Assembly: GCA_030068145.1 (NCBI GenBank)
Contig: JAPJBO010000252.1
Location: 62,001-126,000 of the forward strand
Origin: Diplonema papillatum
Taxonomy: Eukaryota; Euglenozoa; Diplonemea; Diplonemida; Diplonemidae
Direction: 5' to 3'
DNA: 64,000 nt
Shown here: in pieces, positions 52,342 through 62,218 of the stretch
Numbering within the stretch: position 1 is the first letter of the stretch
Layout: each line of letters starts with the position of its first letter
Translations under genes and position numbers: made by a program
Notes under the pieces: model-generated
Seen by the model: only the letters and a program-made list of their open reading frames with translations
Databases searched by the model: none
What the model was told of the DNA's origin: nothing

Positions 52342-53071
52342 TCAACGCACTTCGTCGGCCTCGTCTGACGCAGATGAGTACTCCGGCTGGTGGTGGGCCA
52401 CGCAGGGTATCTCGGCAAGGAGCCGCATGGAAGAGGACCGGGCCACCCGCTTCGGAACCGGCAGAGGATACGAGGACGCCCTCTGCCTCGTCGCCGGAGG
52501 CGCCTCCATGGACGAGTCCCCGGGCAGCGCCTCGCTGCCGCCGAAGTCGCTTTGGTAGTGCTCCTCGGGTTGCTGGTCCTGCGGGTACGACACTTCGTGC
52601 CGCGGCCGCTTCTCGGCCCGCCGCTCGCCCTTCCTCTTCGTCCTCCCGCGGGGAGGCGAGGTCGGTTCTCCCTCCTCGTCCCCTAGCTCCCCCGGGTCAT
52701 AGTACACCGGCGGCGCCGACGGCAGCGGCGGCGGCTGCGGCGGCATGTACAGCGGCATCGCCGCCGCGGCGAAGGGCCCGGGCTGGAGCGTGGGATACGG
52801 GACCATGGGCACCGTAGGCACCGTAGGCACCGTAGGCACCGTTGGCACCGTAGGCATCGGCGGGTAAATGGGATAGCCGCCCACGAGGATCCGCCCCGGG
52901 TCGACCGGCAGGGACGACGAGGTGGCGACGGGGGCCCGCAGCGGCCGGGTCTGCGGGAGAACGGGTGTGAAGCCCGCGCCCGTGATCACGCCGCCGCGGG
53001 TCAGGTCGCGGTACTTCTTTCGCATTTCTTTGTGGAACTCCTTGTGCAGGCGCCATCCTTCGCTTTGGCAG
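52342..53071 (-). CDS. MYND-finger protein, 5'-incomplete
   Basis: About 242 residues, open at the 5' end. It begins C-Q-x3-W-x2-HK-x2-H (CQSEGWRLHKEFH), which is the second half of a MYND zinc finger with His in place of the final Cys. MYND fingers bind proline-rich partners and often sit in transcription or assembly factors. A basic helix (KEMRKKYRDL) follows, then a proline-rich region with tandem TVP triplets (encoded near 52800-52860), MPPQPPPLPSAPP, an acidic patch, and a KRK..RRAEKRPR cluster that could be a nuclear signal. The N-terminal half of the finger is missing: at 53071 the frame meets CACAG and a T23 run (A23 on the coding strand), and beyond it lie repeats. Either an upstream exon is spliced in at that AG or an A-tailed insertion cut the gene. 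The downstream array repeats its C-terminus. Confidence 0.55.
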
Positions 53072-53234
53072 CTGTGTTTTTTTTTTTTTTTTTTTTTTTC
53101 TTCGAAGTTTGATTTCGTTGTGGATTCCGGATGTTTGTTGCTCCGGGTTAAGAACTTTGTACAAGTGTTAGGTATATTCGTCGGAGATTCTAATCGTCTG
53201 AGATTTGCGGTCTTCGACGACAAGTGCCCCGGGG

Positions 53235-53570
53235 TACTACAACACCGCGGTGAAAATACACAGGGGGCTAGTCCCTCAAGGTTCATACCCCGCTTTGGGA
53301 GCCGTACACTTTTACCTCTATCTATTTTGCATCCCTTCCCTAGACAACATCTTCCTCGAAGAAGACTTGATGCTAGCATCAACCATGCATGAGAGGCAGT
53401 GCTCTGTTTAGACTAAGATTTCCCCCACGACAAGAAGTGCACCTCGTTCTTCGTCTCAGGTTTCGCTCTTGAACGCAGACCAATCCAAAGTCGGAGCTCA
53501 ACAGTGGATCCTTTGGATGGGGATTTTCAGTCCTGTTCCGGTGCGAGCACAACTTGGTTTCATTGTGGTT
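53235..53570 (+). repeat. Family F repeat with segment A inverted
   Basis: 53235-53412 is the reverse complement of segment A at 11690-11960 (CACCGCGGTG end, GGGACTAGTCCCTC-like centre, TTGATGCTAGCATCAA, GGCAGTGCTC). Segment B (53440-53570) keeps the same orientation as at 11961-12095. Confidence 0.7.
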
Positions 53571-53634
53571 TCCTTCCTTCATTCGTTGTGTAACCGTCGA
53601 TCCCGAAGGAAGGGCGTTTTTAAAAAGGGGGGTC

Positions 53635-53690
53635 CGTGGTTTCAAGGTTCGGTGCTTTAGGGTCTCCGGTTGACCATTGAGGCTGGGAGC
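53635..53690 (+). repeat. CCGG-box repeat (family A, subtype 2)
   Basis: TTTCAAGGTTCGGTGCTTTA, GGGTCTCCGGTTGACC, ATTGAGGCTGGGAG. Confidence 0.65.
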
Positions 53691-53699
53691 GGGTAGTAT

Positions 53700-54980
53700 G
53701 AGGGATGTAGGCATGATTACGCACACCGACTATGGCTAGCCAAGTTTGTAACTGTTGCCGACAACAAGAAAGAATTCACTCTGAATTTAGTCTTGGGTCC
53801 CCCATTGAGTTCTGTAAAGTGGAGGTGACATGAAAGCAGGCGAGCACTTGTTAACCAGCAGTTTGCCGAAATTAAAACGAAGGGAAAGGGGGAGAAGGGC
53901 TGGCATACTCAGTGTCGCAATACATCGCGTTAAGACATGTGCAATATCGGAGCCCGAGATGGCTCGCGCCGCAGAAGCTGCATTCTAGCAAGGACTGGCT
54001 CGAGATCTGCGCTCCGCAAACATTGCATTCGACGTTAAAGGCCACTGTTCCAAGTTGCTATGCGATAATCGAATCTATCGGCCCCGCGCCGCAGTGAGGA
54101 GCCGAGTAGTTGCCAGGTTAGGTGTGGAAAGGCAGGTGACGAGACGGCGACGAGAAGGAAGGAAGGGGCGGGGAATCAGGCTCTCCCGTTGTAGGAGCTA
54201 CACCGTGCCCGAATTCGCACGAGCAAAAGAGGTTGTTGACGAAATGGTTCCCTTTCCGTATTGCGACTGTTTTTTCGTGCTGCGTCGTCGTCCTTGTTGA
54301 CAAAAGGCAGCTTTTCTTTTTCTTTTCTTCTTTCGACTGTTCGTTGTCTTCGAAGCGTGATGTGGCCTTTTGCGCAACAGTTGTTCACGTCTTGACTATT
54401 TTCTTTCTGCTTTTTGATGTGTTCGGAGATTGTTGGGGCGGGGCTGGTTCCCCTTTTCTTCTTTCTTGTTTCTTCAGTTTTGTATCGGAAAGCTTCTATT
54501 TAGGGCGCAATCTGAGTTTGACTTTCTTCCAGCTATCTCGCCCGGCGCACGGCTCGGCTAGTTGGGTGGAGTCGGCGGCACAGAGGAAATAAACTGCCAA
54601 CCTCAGTTGGTGATTAGCGAGGGGTAAAATCACGGTGTTTTTCTCGGGAGCGACGGGGTGATAACCTTTGCACAAGTGTTAGTTCTCGTCGGAATAGTAT
54701 TAATCTTCTATGATCTTCGATCTTATACGACAAAAAAAAAAAAAAAAAAAACAGCGGGGTCGGATCTGGCAGAGCGAGAGGGAATCGGTGTTGCTTTTTT
54801 TTTTTTGTGTTTCTGACGATATACGCCAGTCTTTTTTCTTTCTTTTTTGTGGGGGGGGGGAGAGCGGAGTAGCTCGTGTAGGTGTTCGTGAACGGAGGGG
54901 CAGTTTGGGAGAGGTGTGTTTTACGTGTATGGAATATTCCTGGAAGTTTGAATGTTGAGACCGCGTGGTGCTTGCTGTTT
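53700..54980. other. Spacer without recognised genes
   Basis: 54640-54740 resembles 53140-53220 (CACAAGTGTTAG, TCGTCGGA, TAATC) and ends in an A20 run. TTTGTGTTTCTGACGAT (family G start) is near 54805. No gene recognised. Confidence 0.4.
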
Positions 54981-55268
54981 AACGGGGGGGAAATCGTAGT
55001 TGAATGGTTGGGCAGAACCCTGCCCTCATATATACTTTGATAGCATCAAGACTTCAATCGGGATGTCCGGGTTTCTGCACTGCAATAGATGCCGTTTGTT
55101 CTTGGGTTCTGTGAGCCCGCAGAACACAAGAAGGTTGCAGTATGGCTAAAGATAAAGTGTCACCTGAGGGGGTAATCTCAGGGCCGCCCACGTGATAAGC
55201 CGTTAAGCATTGAGTTCTTTTAAGTACATGAACCACATGGATTAACATGCACTGCCTTGAAAGTCAGG

Positions 55269-57092
55269 TTATCGGATGACGTCGTCACCTGCCATTGCGT
55301 CGTCAAGGTCGAGCATTTGTGGAGCTAGCGGGGTTTGGCTTTCTTGCGATTCCAGAGACTGAGTCGGCGAGTACGAGGGCGGGCACGTGTGCCCGTTTTT
55401 CACTTTCGAAGGCATTGGCGTGCCCGTGGTCCCCGGTCGTTTCTGAGAGCTGCTTGCCCTCGGAACCTTCTTCTTCCTTCGATGCACCCCTGAGTCGGGG
55501 GTGGTCGCCTTCGTCTTCTTCCGCTTGCGGCCGGCGATCGGGCCTTCCTTCGGGGTGCCAAGCACCCTCTTCTTCAGCGCTGGTCGTTCGCTGGTTCCTG
55601 GCGTTGGTGGCGGCCTCTTGGTCGCCCGTCCGGTTGCCGCCGTCTCCTTTTTCGTTGCCGCGGGCGGCGCTTGCGCCGCTCGCTTTCCTACTGGCGTTCC
55701 CCGTTGTACGCCCACCTGGGTGGGTGAGGAGGGCCTCTTCTTCTTGTTGCGTCCGGGGGTTGACGGGACGTTCGGTTCGTTGGACTGGTGGTGGCCGCGG
55801 CTGCAACATGCCGCCGGTCGCCTCTGCGTCAGCGTAGGGAGCCTTTTGCACTCTTGGCAGGTTCCTCTGCCATGCGTGCGGCAGGCATGATGCCCGCTGC
55901 GGCAACACGCCGCCGCCGTCTTGCACTCGCCGCACTTCGTCGTGCTGTGCTCTGTGCACACCGCGATCGGCTGCCCATCGTTCGCGTGGTGATGGTGCCG
56001 GCAGCACATCTCTACCGTGGGCACGTCCCTTCGGACGAGTGCTCTGCACGCCTCACACTTCCCTTTGTGATGGGTCGCGCACGTGACGAGTGCCTTCTCT
56101 ATATCGACACCCGGCATATGCACGGGGTCTGGGTGCAGTTGTGGTGGGGCAGGCAGGGCCCACCTCGCCGCTCTCCCGATCGTCCAGTCAGGGTACGCCG
56201 GGCACTGCGTCCCTACATCGCTTCCTTTCACTTGTTCCTCAAGTATCGTCCCCGTGTGTGCCTCGCGAAAGCGTGGCCTGGGCCGTATACCCGATATCCC
56301 CGAGATGCCCATGAACGACAGCGACGTCGTCGGGCACACCCTCTCCCCTCTCATGCAGCTTCCCAGCCCTTGCTGTGCCGCCAGCTTGTCCAACGCGCTC
56401 ATCATGCAGCGCAGGACGTTTCCCCGTTCTCTCACCCCCTTCGGCGCATTCCCGTGCAGCGGCATGCTGAGGCCCGAGAAGAGTTCAAAGTCGATCGCAA
56501 GCTCTAGCATTGACGCCTGCCCGCTCTCGGTCCACTGCATGTCAGACAGCCACGCTACCAACGCATAAAACGTCGGTAGTCCCCAGGTCTTGTTTCGCTC
56601 CCACGTCCATGCCGGGGCAATCCGCGCAAAGGGGTGGTCAAATTTCTCGGCAGGCATCGCATCCGCTCTCGACCAGGGGGTCGTGGGGTTCCTGGCTACC
56701 CAGCCACGTGCTTCGAGCCCTGCCCGTTCCGCAAGGATTTCAGCCATCATCTCCTGGAGCCGCCTCGATAAGTGGGCGTTCTCCGGTACAACCACACCAT
56801 GTTCCAGCGTGCATCGGGGCCACTCGGTTCGGTTGGCCGCCATCAGCCCGGCGTGTGCTTCCCGCCGGCGAATGTGTGAGTATGCGTCGCAGTCCCAGTA
56901 GATATGCTGTTCGTTCTCCGTCACGCCGCTCCCACAGTGCTTGCAGCTGGGCGCCTGCGGCTCAGCTTCGGCCTGCCTCATCCGCGACGTGAACTCCGCC
57001 GTGTTCACACCCCCCGCAATCGCAACTCGAATTAGCTTCGCCGTGTGCGCGGAACATTCCCTCGTCTTCCAGAACGCATTCGTGCGCTCCAA
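55269..57092 (-). CDS. Retroelement ORF, post-RT zinc knuckle plus triple Cys/His module (copy 1)
   Basis: About 607 residues from the TTG at 57092; the true frame continues upstream after a frameshift near 57110 (RTWARLMAKARI, to about 57282). Residues 50-68 are C-x2-C-x9-H-x4-C (CKHCGSGVTENEQHIYWDC), the knuckle seen C-terminal to many non-LTR reverse transcriptases. Residues 70-330 form an unknown helical region. Residues 338-435 hold three units of C-x2-H-x4-C-x2-C followed by CC-x3-HH, with CC at 363, 396 and 429. The tail (440-607) is Lys/Arg/Pro/Thr-rich with nuclear-signal-like clusters, and ends acidic (DLDDAMAGDDVIR). The module probably binds zinc and nucleic acid or helps packaging; no equivalent family came to mind. 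The RT is missing, so this is a dead, 5'-truncated copy. Confidence 0.65.
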   Translation of the reverse strand: MERTNAFWKTRECSAHTAKLIRVAIAGGVNTAEFTSRMRQAEAEPQAPSCKHCGSGVTENEQHIYWDCDAYSHIRRREAHAGLMAANRTEWPRCTLEHGVVVPENAHLSRRLQEMMAEILAERAGLEARGWVARNPTTPWSRADAMPAEKFDHPFARIAPAWTWERNKTWGLPTFYALVAWLSDMQWTESGQASMLELAIDFELFSGLSMPLHGNAPKGVRERGNVLRCMMSALDKLAAQQGLGSCMRGERVCPTTSLSFMGISGISGIRPRPRFREAHTGTILEEQVKGSDVGTQCPAYPDWTIGRAARWALPAPPQLHPDPVHMPGVDIEKALVTCATHHKGKCEACRALVRRDVPTVEMCCRHHHHANDGQPIAVCTEHSTTKCGECKTAAACCRSGHHACRTHGRGTCQECKRLPTLTQRRPAACCSRGHHQSNEPNVPSTPGRNKKKRPSSPTQVGVQRGTPVGKRAAQAPPAATKKETAATGRATKRPPPTPGTSERPALKKRVLGTPKEGPIAGRKRKKTKATTPDSGVHRRKKKVPRASSSQKRPGTTGTPMPSKVKNGHTCPPSYSPTQSLESQESQTPLAPQMLDLDDAMAGDDVIR

Positions 57093-57349
57093 GTCGGCTC
57101 TTTCCAGCCCCTGATATCCTGGCCTTCGCCATCAGTCGGGCCCACGTCCTCGTTCTCAGGTCCGCCCTCACTTCGTGCCCCCTCTTCGAGGGCGACGAGG
57201 CCAGCGGGTCGAACACTGCACCATTCCGTCGTAGCGTGCGAGATAGGGGCCCAGGTTCCCATATGTGTCCACACTCCTCCATGCTCCTCCGCCGCTAAGC
57301 AGTGTGAACTTGAAATGCAGGGTAAGCTTGCATTTGTCATAGGCTAGGG

Positions 57350-58535
57350 TTATTTGAATACGTCGTCCGAGGACGATCTCAAAGCGGACGAGGACGGTGA
57401 TAATAGGCTGGTGATATCCAGCTCCATTTTTTGTTTGTTGCGCTTTCGCGCCGGCTGTCCTGCCGAAGCAGTCGCTCGAGGGGGCGATCCTGACATGGAT
57501 GAGGATGAAGTCGAGGTGGCAGGGCTGGTGATATCCAGCTCCATTCTCGAAATGTTGCGCTTTCGCGCCGCGTGCTTTTTTCCGGGTTTTCCCGCCGGGT
57601 CATTCGGTGGTGTCGGGAGTCGGGCTCTTTTCTGCCCCTTTCTTGGTGGTGTCGCTCGGGCCGGCTCGGTCGGAGCGTGCTTTTTCGCCATCTTGGCCGC
57701 CTTTGGGGACGCTTGACGCGTCCTCTTCATGCGCGGTGGTGTCGTCGGCTTCTGTCGGCCCTTCTTCCGCGGCGTTGTTGGCTTCGGCTTAGCGGGGGCT
57801 GGCTTCGGGGGCGCTGGCACGTGGTGGCCCTTTTTGCAGCAGGCTGACGGCCGCCGTTCCGCTAGCGTCGGTAAGCCGCGGCAGTCGTCACACGGCCCGC
57901 GGGCGTGTTCGCGGCAGTCATGGTGGCCGGCCTTGCAGCACGCTGTTGGCGTGTTGCACTCCACGCATCTCGTCATGCGGTGCCGGTCGCAGACCGCCGG
58001 AGGTAAGCCGTCGTTGTCGGTGTGGTGGTGTCGGCAACATGCCTCCACCGTAGGGCCGTGGTGGTGCCCGAGTGCGCGACAGACTGCGCACTTCCCTTTG
58101 TGATGGGTAGCGCACTTGGGGGCATTCTTCGTCGCCTCCGGCACTGCATGTGGGAGGTGCAGGGGATCCGGGTTGGCCAGTGGCGCTCTGGGGATTACCC
58201 ATCGCCGCGCTCTGTCCGTCCGCTCGGGCGGGTACGCCGGCGCTGTGCCGTAGCCGGTTTTCACCTGTTGCATGCGGTTTCGGGCATGCGGTGGCGGGGC
58301 CGGGGCTGGAAGCCGGGTACGCTGCTCAGGCCTATGAACGACAAGGCTGTCGTTCGCGACTTGAAGTCGCCAGGAAGGCACTTGCCGAGTTGTTGTTGCA
58401 CGGCCAGCTTGTTGATTGCGCTCAACATGCAGCGCATCCCGTTGGCCTTCTCCCGATGCGTCTTGGCCGCCATGCTAGGTGCCTTGATGTCGAGGCCCGA
58501 GAACAGCTCGAAGTCGATAGCTGCCTCTACCGCTG
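57350..58535 (-). pseudogene. Retroelement ORF, copy 2, 5'-truncated and frameshifted
   Basis: Begins in the middle of the post-RT region (AIDFELFSGL, matching residues 199-208 of copy 1). It shifts frame near 58280 and then runs open to the stop at 57350. The triple module is intact: C-x2-H-x4-C-x2-C and CC-x3-HH ligands all match copy 1 although most other residues differ (RDVPTVEM against HHGPTVEA, KTAAA against NTPTA). The tail is again basic and contains the same short segment twice (RKRN..xMELDITS). It is more diverged and older than copy 1. Confidence 0.65.
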
Positions 58536-58734
58536 CCGTTAAGCATTGAGTTCTTTTAAGTACATGAACCACATGGATTAGCGTTAAGCATTGGGAACTT
58601 TTAAGTACACGGACCGCACGGATCTGCATGCACTGATACCTTTTATATGTAGTTCCTTGTCTGCAACCCTTGTTGCATGTTAGTTAGGCTGACGCGACAG
58701 AACGCGCATCAGTGGAAGCCTGCCATTTGTTAGC

Positions 58735-58870
58735 TAGAGCTTGCTGAAACGGTAACATACCCAGTTTCACTGGAGTGCCCGTCCCCGGCGAGCTACGAGG
58801 GAACGAACCTGTAAGAGTGTCAACGCGACTCTTTCTATAATGTAGTCTATTCATGATAACCGCTGTAAAG
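58735..58870 (-). repeat. Family D2 repeat, inverted copy
   Basis: Reverse complement of 1180-1290: CCCAGTTTCACTGGAGTGCC, CGAGCTACGAGGGA, CTATAATGTAGTCTATTCAT. Confidence 0.7.
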
Positions 58871-60155
58871 ACCACCCAACGACCGTGACAAAGTCGGACG
58901 TTAGCGTGTCAAGAGCACGCGCGTTTCTCAGCCGTGTTTTTGAAGGTGAGATGAGAGACGTCGGCTCGCTCTGTCAAAAGGATACCACCATGCAGACACA
59001 AGGGCCGACGGCGCCGATTTTCGGTACCCTGCTGTTGGATCGCTGATAACCAGAAAGGTTTAGGAGGGCTTCGTCATAGGATAACCTCGCCAGAAAACGG
59101 AGACGTGGAAGAACGCCCTCATTCTTTAAGCAGAGGAGCAGGAGATCTGAGGGAAAACGCAGGAGAAGAAGACAAAAAGAAGAAACGCGCGACACGCACA
59201 CACCCACTCTAACACACACAGACACAAACGCACATACACATGTATGCAAGCAAGCTGTCACCTCACCAACCAGCTGAGTCACATGGTGCCAGGGTAGCAA
59301 CGGTCTACGCTCGGTGCTGGGGATTCACAGTCGGCTCCATGGTCACTCCACCATTCAAACAGGATTTGCCCTCCTTTTCTGCACTCGCCAGGCGCTCCGC
59401 TGTCGCTTTCTTTTCCTGCACTGCGTAAACGGCTTAGGTTTAGCGCGCAGATTCTCAACAGCCGAGGCCAGTTTCATTCGGTGAACTTGTTTTTCGCGAA
59501 CCAAAGCATGCCTTTGAAGTGTGAACCTAGCGAGACCAGGAGACGGGGCGCACAGAGAATGGTGAGTGGCGGATACCAGACAATTCTATGCAGCACCGCG
59601 GTGATACGGACAGGGACGTGGTGGAACGTAGAGACAGCGGCAGGCAATGCGATGCAGTTCAAGGGGATAGGGGCGAACCGGCTTATTTCAGTAGTACCCC
59701 GTCTCACATTTAAATCGTTCCAAGATGCGGAAGTGCGGTAAGCGTCGATGTGAACCCAAGGGGCAGAGCAATGCACACATTAACACATACATACATGCAT
59801 GCATACGCGCACGCACACGCGTCACATTAGTACTGAAGGAAACAGATGTTTGCGGCTACGTTTAGGGGCACTGGGGGAAGGTTGTCGGGAGCGAGAGCAA
59901 AATGTGAAGCAGTAGTAACCATTGGGGGGGAGGGGGACCGTCTTGCTTAAGTATAGCAAGCGACGCGACAGGGGGTATTGATTGTGAGCCCTTGGCCATG
60001 CCGTCCCGATCGCACTGTGGAGACCCGTTCCAGGAGACACACGATGCCGAACGAGAGAAAAAGTGCACATTGCCACAAAATCGAAGGACGTCTTATGTCA
60101 AGGAAAGAGGAAGAGGTGAGCTCTGGGCGTTTTTGAAAAGGTTAGCTGCTGTAGT
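58871..60155. other. Spacer without recognised genes
   Basis: CA- and GT-rich simple sequence at about 59190-59250 and 59765-59825, and a family O copy at 59625-59685. No gene recognised. Confidence 0.4.
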
Positions 60156-60545
60156 GCATCAGCAGCAGCGTAGCACGCAGCGTAGCATGCAGCGTAGCAT
60201 GCAGCGTAGCATGCAGCGTAGCATGCAGCGTAGCATCACACGTAGCATCACACGTAGCAGTAGGAGTACGGTATAGTGGTGCAGCAGCAGCGCATGCATA
60301 GTCTCACGACGAGGTAGGAGCATGCTAACGTCCTCTACACGGTGTAGTGCATCAACAGCAGCGTAGCATGCAGCGTAGCATGCAGCGTAGCATCACACGT
60401 AGCAGTAGGAGTACGGTATAGTGGTGCAGCAGCAGCGCATGCACAGCCTCACGACGAGGTAGGAGCATGCTAACGTCCTCTACACGGTGTAGTGCATCAA
60501 CAGCAGCGTAGCATGCAGCGTAGCATCACATGTAGCAGGAGCGTA
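60156..60545. repeat. Nested minisatellite (CGTAGCATGCAG)n within ~115-180 bp units
   Basis: 12-bp units CGTAGCATGCAG and CGTAGCATCACA form runs at about 60170-60260, 60362-60400 and 60505-60540. The intervening GTAGTGCATCAACAGCAG and GAGCATGCTAACGTCCTC blocks repeat as well. SphI-like GCATGC palindromes are dense. Confidence 0.85.
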
Positions 60546-60933
60546 GCAGCATATCATACATGGTATACGCCGGTCAAACGGGTGCATTCTGCGAGGACAC
60601 CCGGCAGCCCGTCAACAAACCAATAAATACCAAGACCAGAGAAGGTAGTCGACGGCCTACTTGCCCCGCGCCTTCTACAAGTTCCCCGTCGGTCATCGCG
60701 CCTGCAACGACATGCACCGACACGTGCGAGTGACGCCTCCCTCGAACAACCGCTTCTAGGGCCACAGGGGGACGGTTCGGAAGTTTGTTTAGAAAGTCCT
60801 TCGCGAGCATTTTGTTGACAACCTGATTCGCAGTTTTTGTGCGATTCCCATCGAACGCAATAGCGGGCTGGGTTCGCTTGTTGTCCGGCGGCAGCTGCGC
60901 GTCGGTTGAAAATCGAATCCCGCAACTGCGCTC

Positions 60934-61161
60934 GCCTGCGCCGCAGGCGCGGAAATTTTTGAACAGTCACACAAAAGCAAACGCTTGTTTCCGATAGAGG
61001 AGGATGTTCTTGTTAAAAAGTACCTCTGACTGGTCCTAGTTTGCGATCGATGGACTGTGGGCAGGGCTTACTTTCGGCTTCAAACCTGATTGGACAATAG
61101 TTATTGAACTGACCGGTCGCTGTGTGTTCTTCTCGCCGAGCCCTTTTCTGTCCATATGGCT
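60934..61161 (+). repeat. Dispersed repeat family J, copy 2
   Basis: Matches 47055-47287 over its full length with about twenty differences. Confidence 0.8.
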
Positions 61162-61865
61162 TCCGAATCAATCGCGATGGACCCGCGACGAGCCGAAGAG
61201 CATTTTCGAGAAACCCCTTCCTGCCCATTAAATCCACACGGCGCGCAAAAAAGTCCAAAATCCGATCAAAAAGACGGGCTGCCTCCGCCTCGCGCAAAAG
61301 CTCCAAGGACCAGGGTCCTTGGAGCCGGTCCACCGTCCACCACCCGGCTCACAGACTGCTGGTGGTAGACGGTGATAGGGCATTAATTGTTGAGGTTAGA
61401 ACGCAGAATATCTGCGGCGGTGGTCTACCTCTTCGACCGCACCGTGTGTCGTGCTTCGAGCTATACTACACACTACACTTGAGGGCAACAACCAGGAACA
61501 CACTAGCGACACCTCCCAGAAGTGAGCCAGGGCGAAGGACGTATCTGCGGCTGCTGCGGCAGTTGTCCGGTGGTAACCCCACACGCAGAAAGCGGGGAAG
61601 GGGAACCCAACTACTTTGAAGCCCCTTCCCGACCGTAGCATCCGAGGAAGGTGCAAACATGGAGGGTGCTACGGGTCTTGGGCGCGTGCCTCGTGCAGGG
61701 CGGGTGCTTTGTGATCCGCCGCGAAGTTCTTTCCTGTAAGAGACCGGCGCCGAGTTCGGCTCACAGCCGGTTTCCTCAGGCGGTAACCTTAAGGGGGAGA
61801 GAGAGCGCAGATACAAACCATCTTAGAAAGGACCACACATACCACACACTATACTTCTGTTTTCT
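61162..61865. other. Spacer with a coding-like minus-strand stretch
   Basis: Minus 61320-61160 reads WSLELLREAEAARLFDRILD then FFARRVDLMGRKGFLENALR. This looks protein-like but merges into family J at 61161 and has no ATG or domain. The rest shows nothing recognised. Confidence 0.25.
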
Positions 61866-62040
61866 ACAGCACTACGGACAGCAGCAGGCAGTTGGATGCG
61901 CTTTCAGGAAATAGAGGTGGACTAGCTTACCATGCTGTCAAGATGAACCGACCCCCTTTGTTATCTGATGAGCGATCGCTCGGACACCTTCAAGTCAGCT
62001 CGCAAGTCCCGCTGACCAGGACTCGTCCGCATAGAACCAG
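61866..62040 (+). repeat. Family O and family P repeats joined
   Basis: 61866-61925 is a family O copy (CAGCAGGCAGTTGGATGCG). 61926-62040 is family P (GTCAAGATGAACCGAC, CTGATGAGCGATCGCTCGG), shared with 36040-36150. Confidence 0.55.
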
Positions 62041-62218
62041 GATTCTACCCAGCTCCTTCGCGTACACAAGACTTGGGTACGAGCTCGAGTAGTGGCCGGA
62101 ACCTCCTGGGAACTGGGATCGGTCTCCCCGGTACAACGCGGGGGTGACAGTTATCTTCGCCGTTTCCGGGGAAAACGCGGCCTGTTTTCCGAAGGAAAAA
62201 GGATGCCCGGTCTGGGCG

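Larger units (their letters stand above)
55140..58632 (-). mobile_element. Nested 5'-truncated non-LTR retroelement copies
   Basis: On the minus strand, from right to left: a 3'-tail segment (58632-58534) with two tandem 40-45 bp motifs; copy 2 (58535-57350), starting abruptly in the post-RT region; copy 1 (about 57282-55269); and copy 1's 3' tail (55268-55140) with its CTGAG/CTCAG hairpin. Copy 2 abuts the GCCGTTAAGCATTGAG motif of the preceding tail, so it appears to be inserted in an older tail. No RT domain remains in either copy. 5' truncation and a shared 3' tail are typical of LINE-type retrotransposition. Confidence 0.75.

Noticed and set aside
53072..53382. N-terminal extension of the MYND frame to 53382
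   Set aside because: It consists of a lysine run from the A23 tract and of repeat families seen elsewhere, not of a protein domain.
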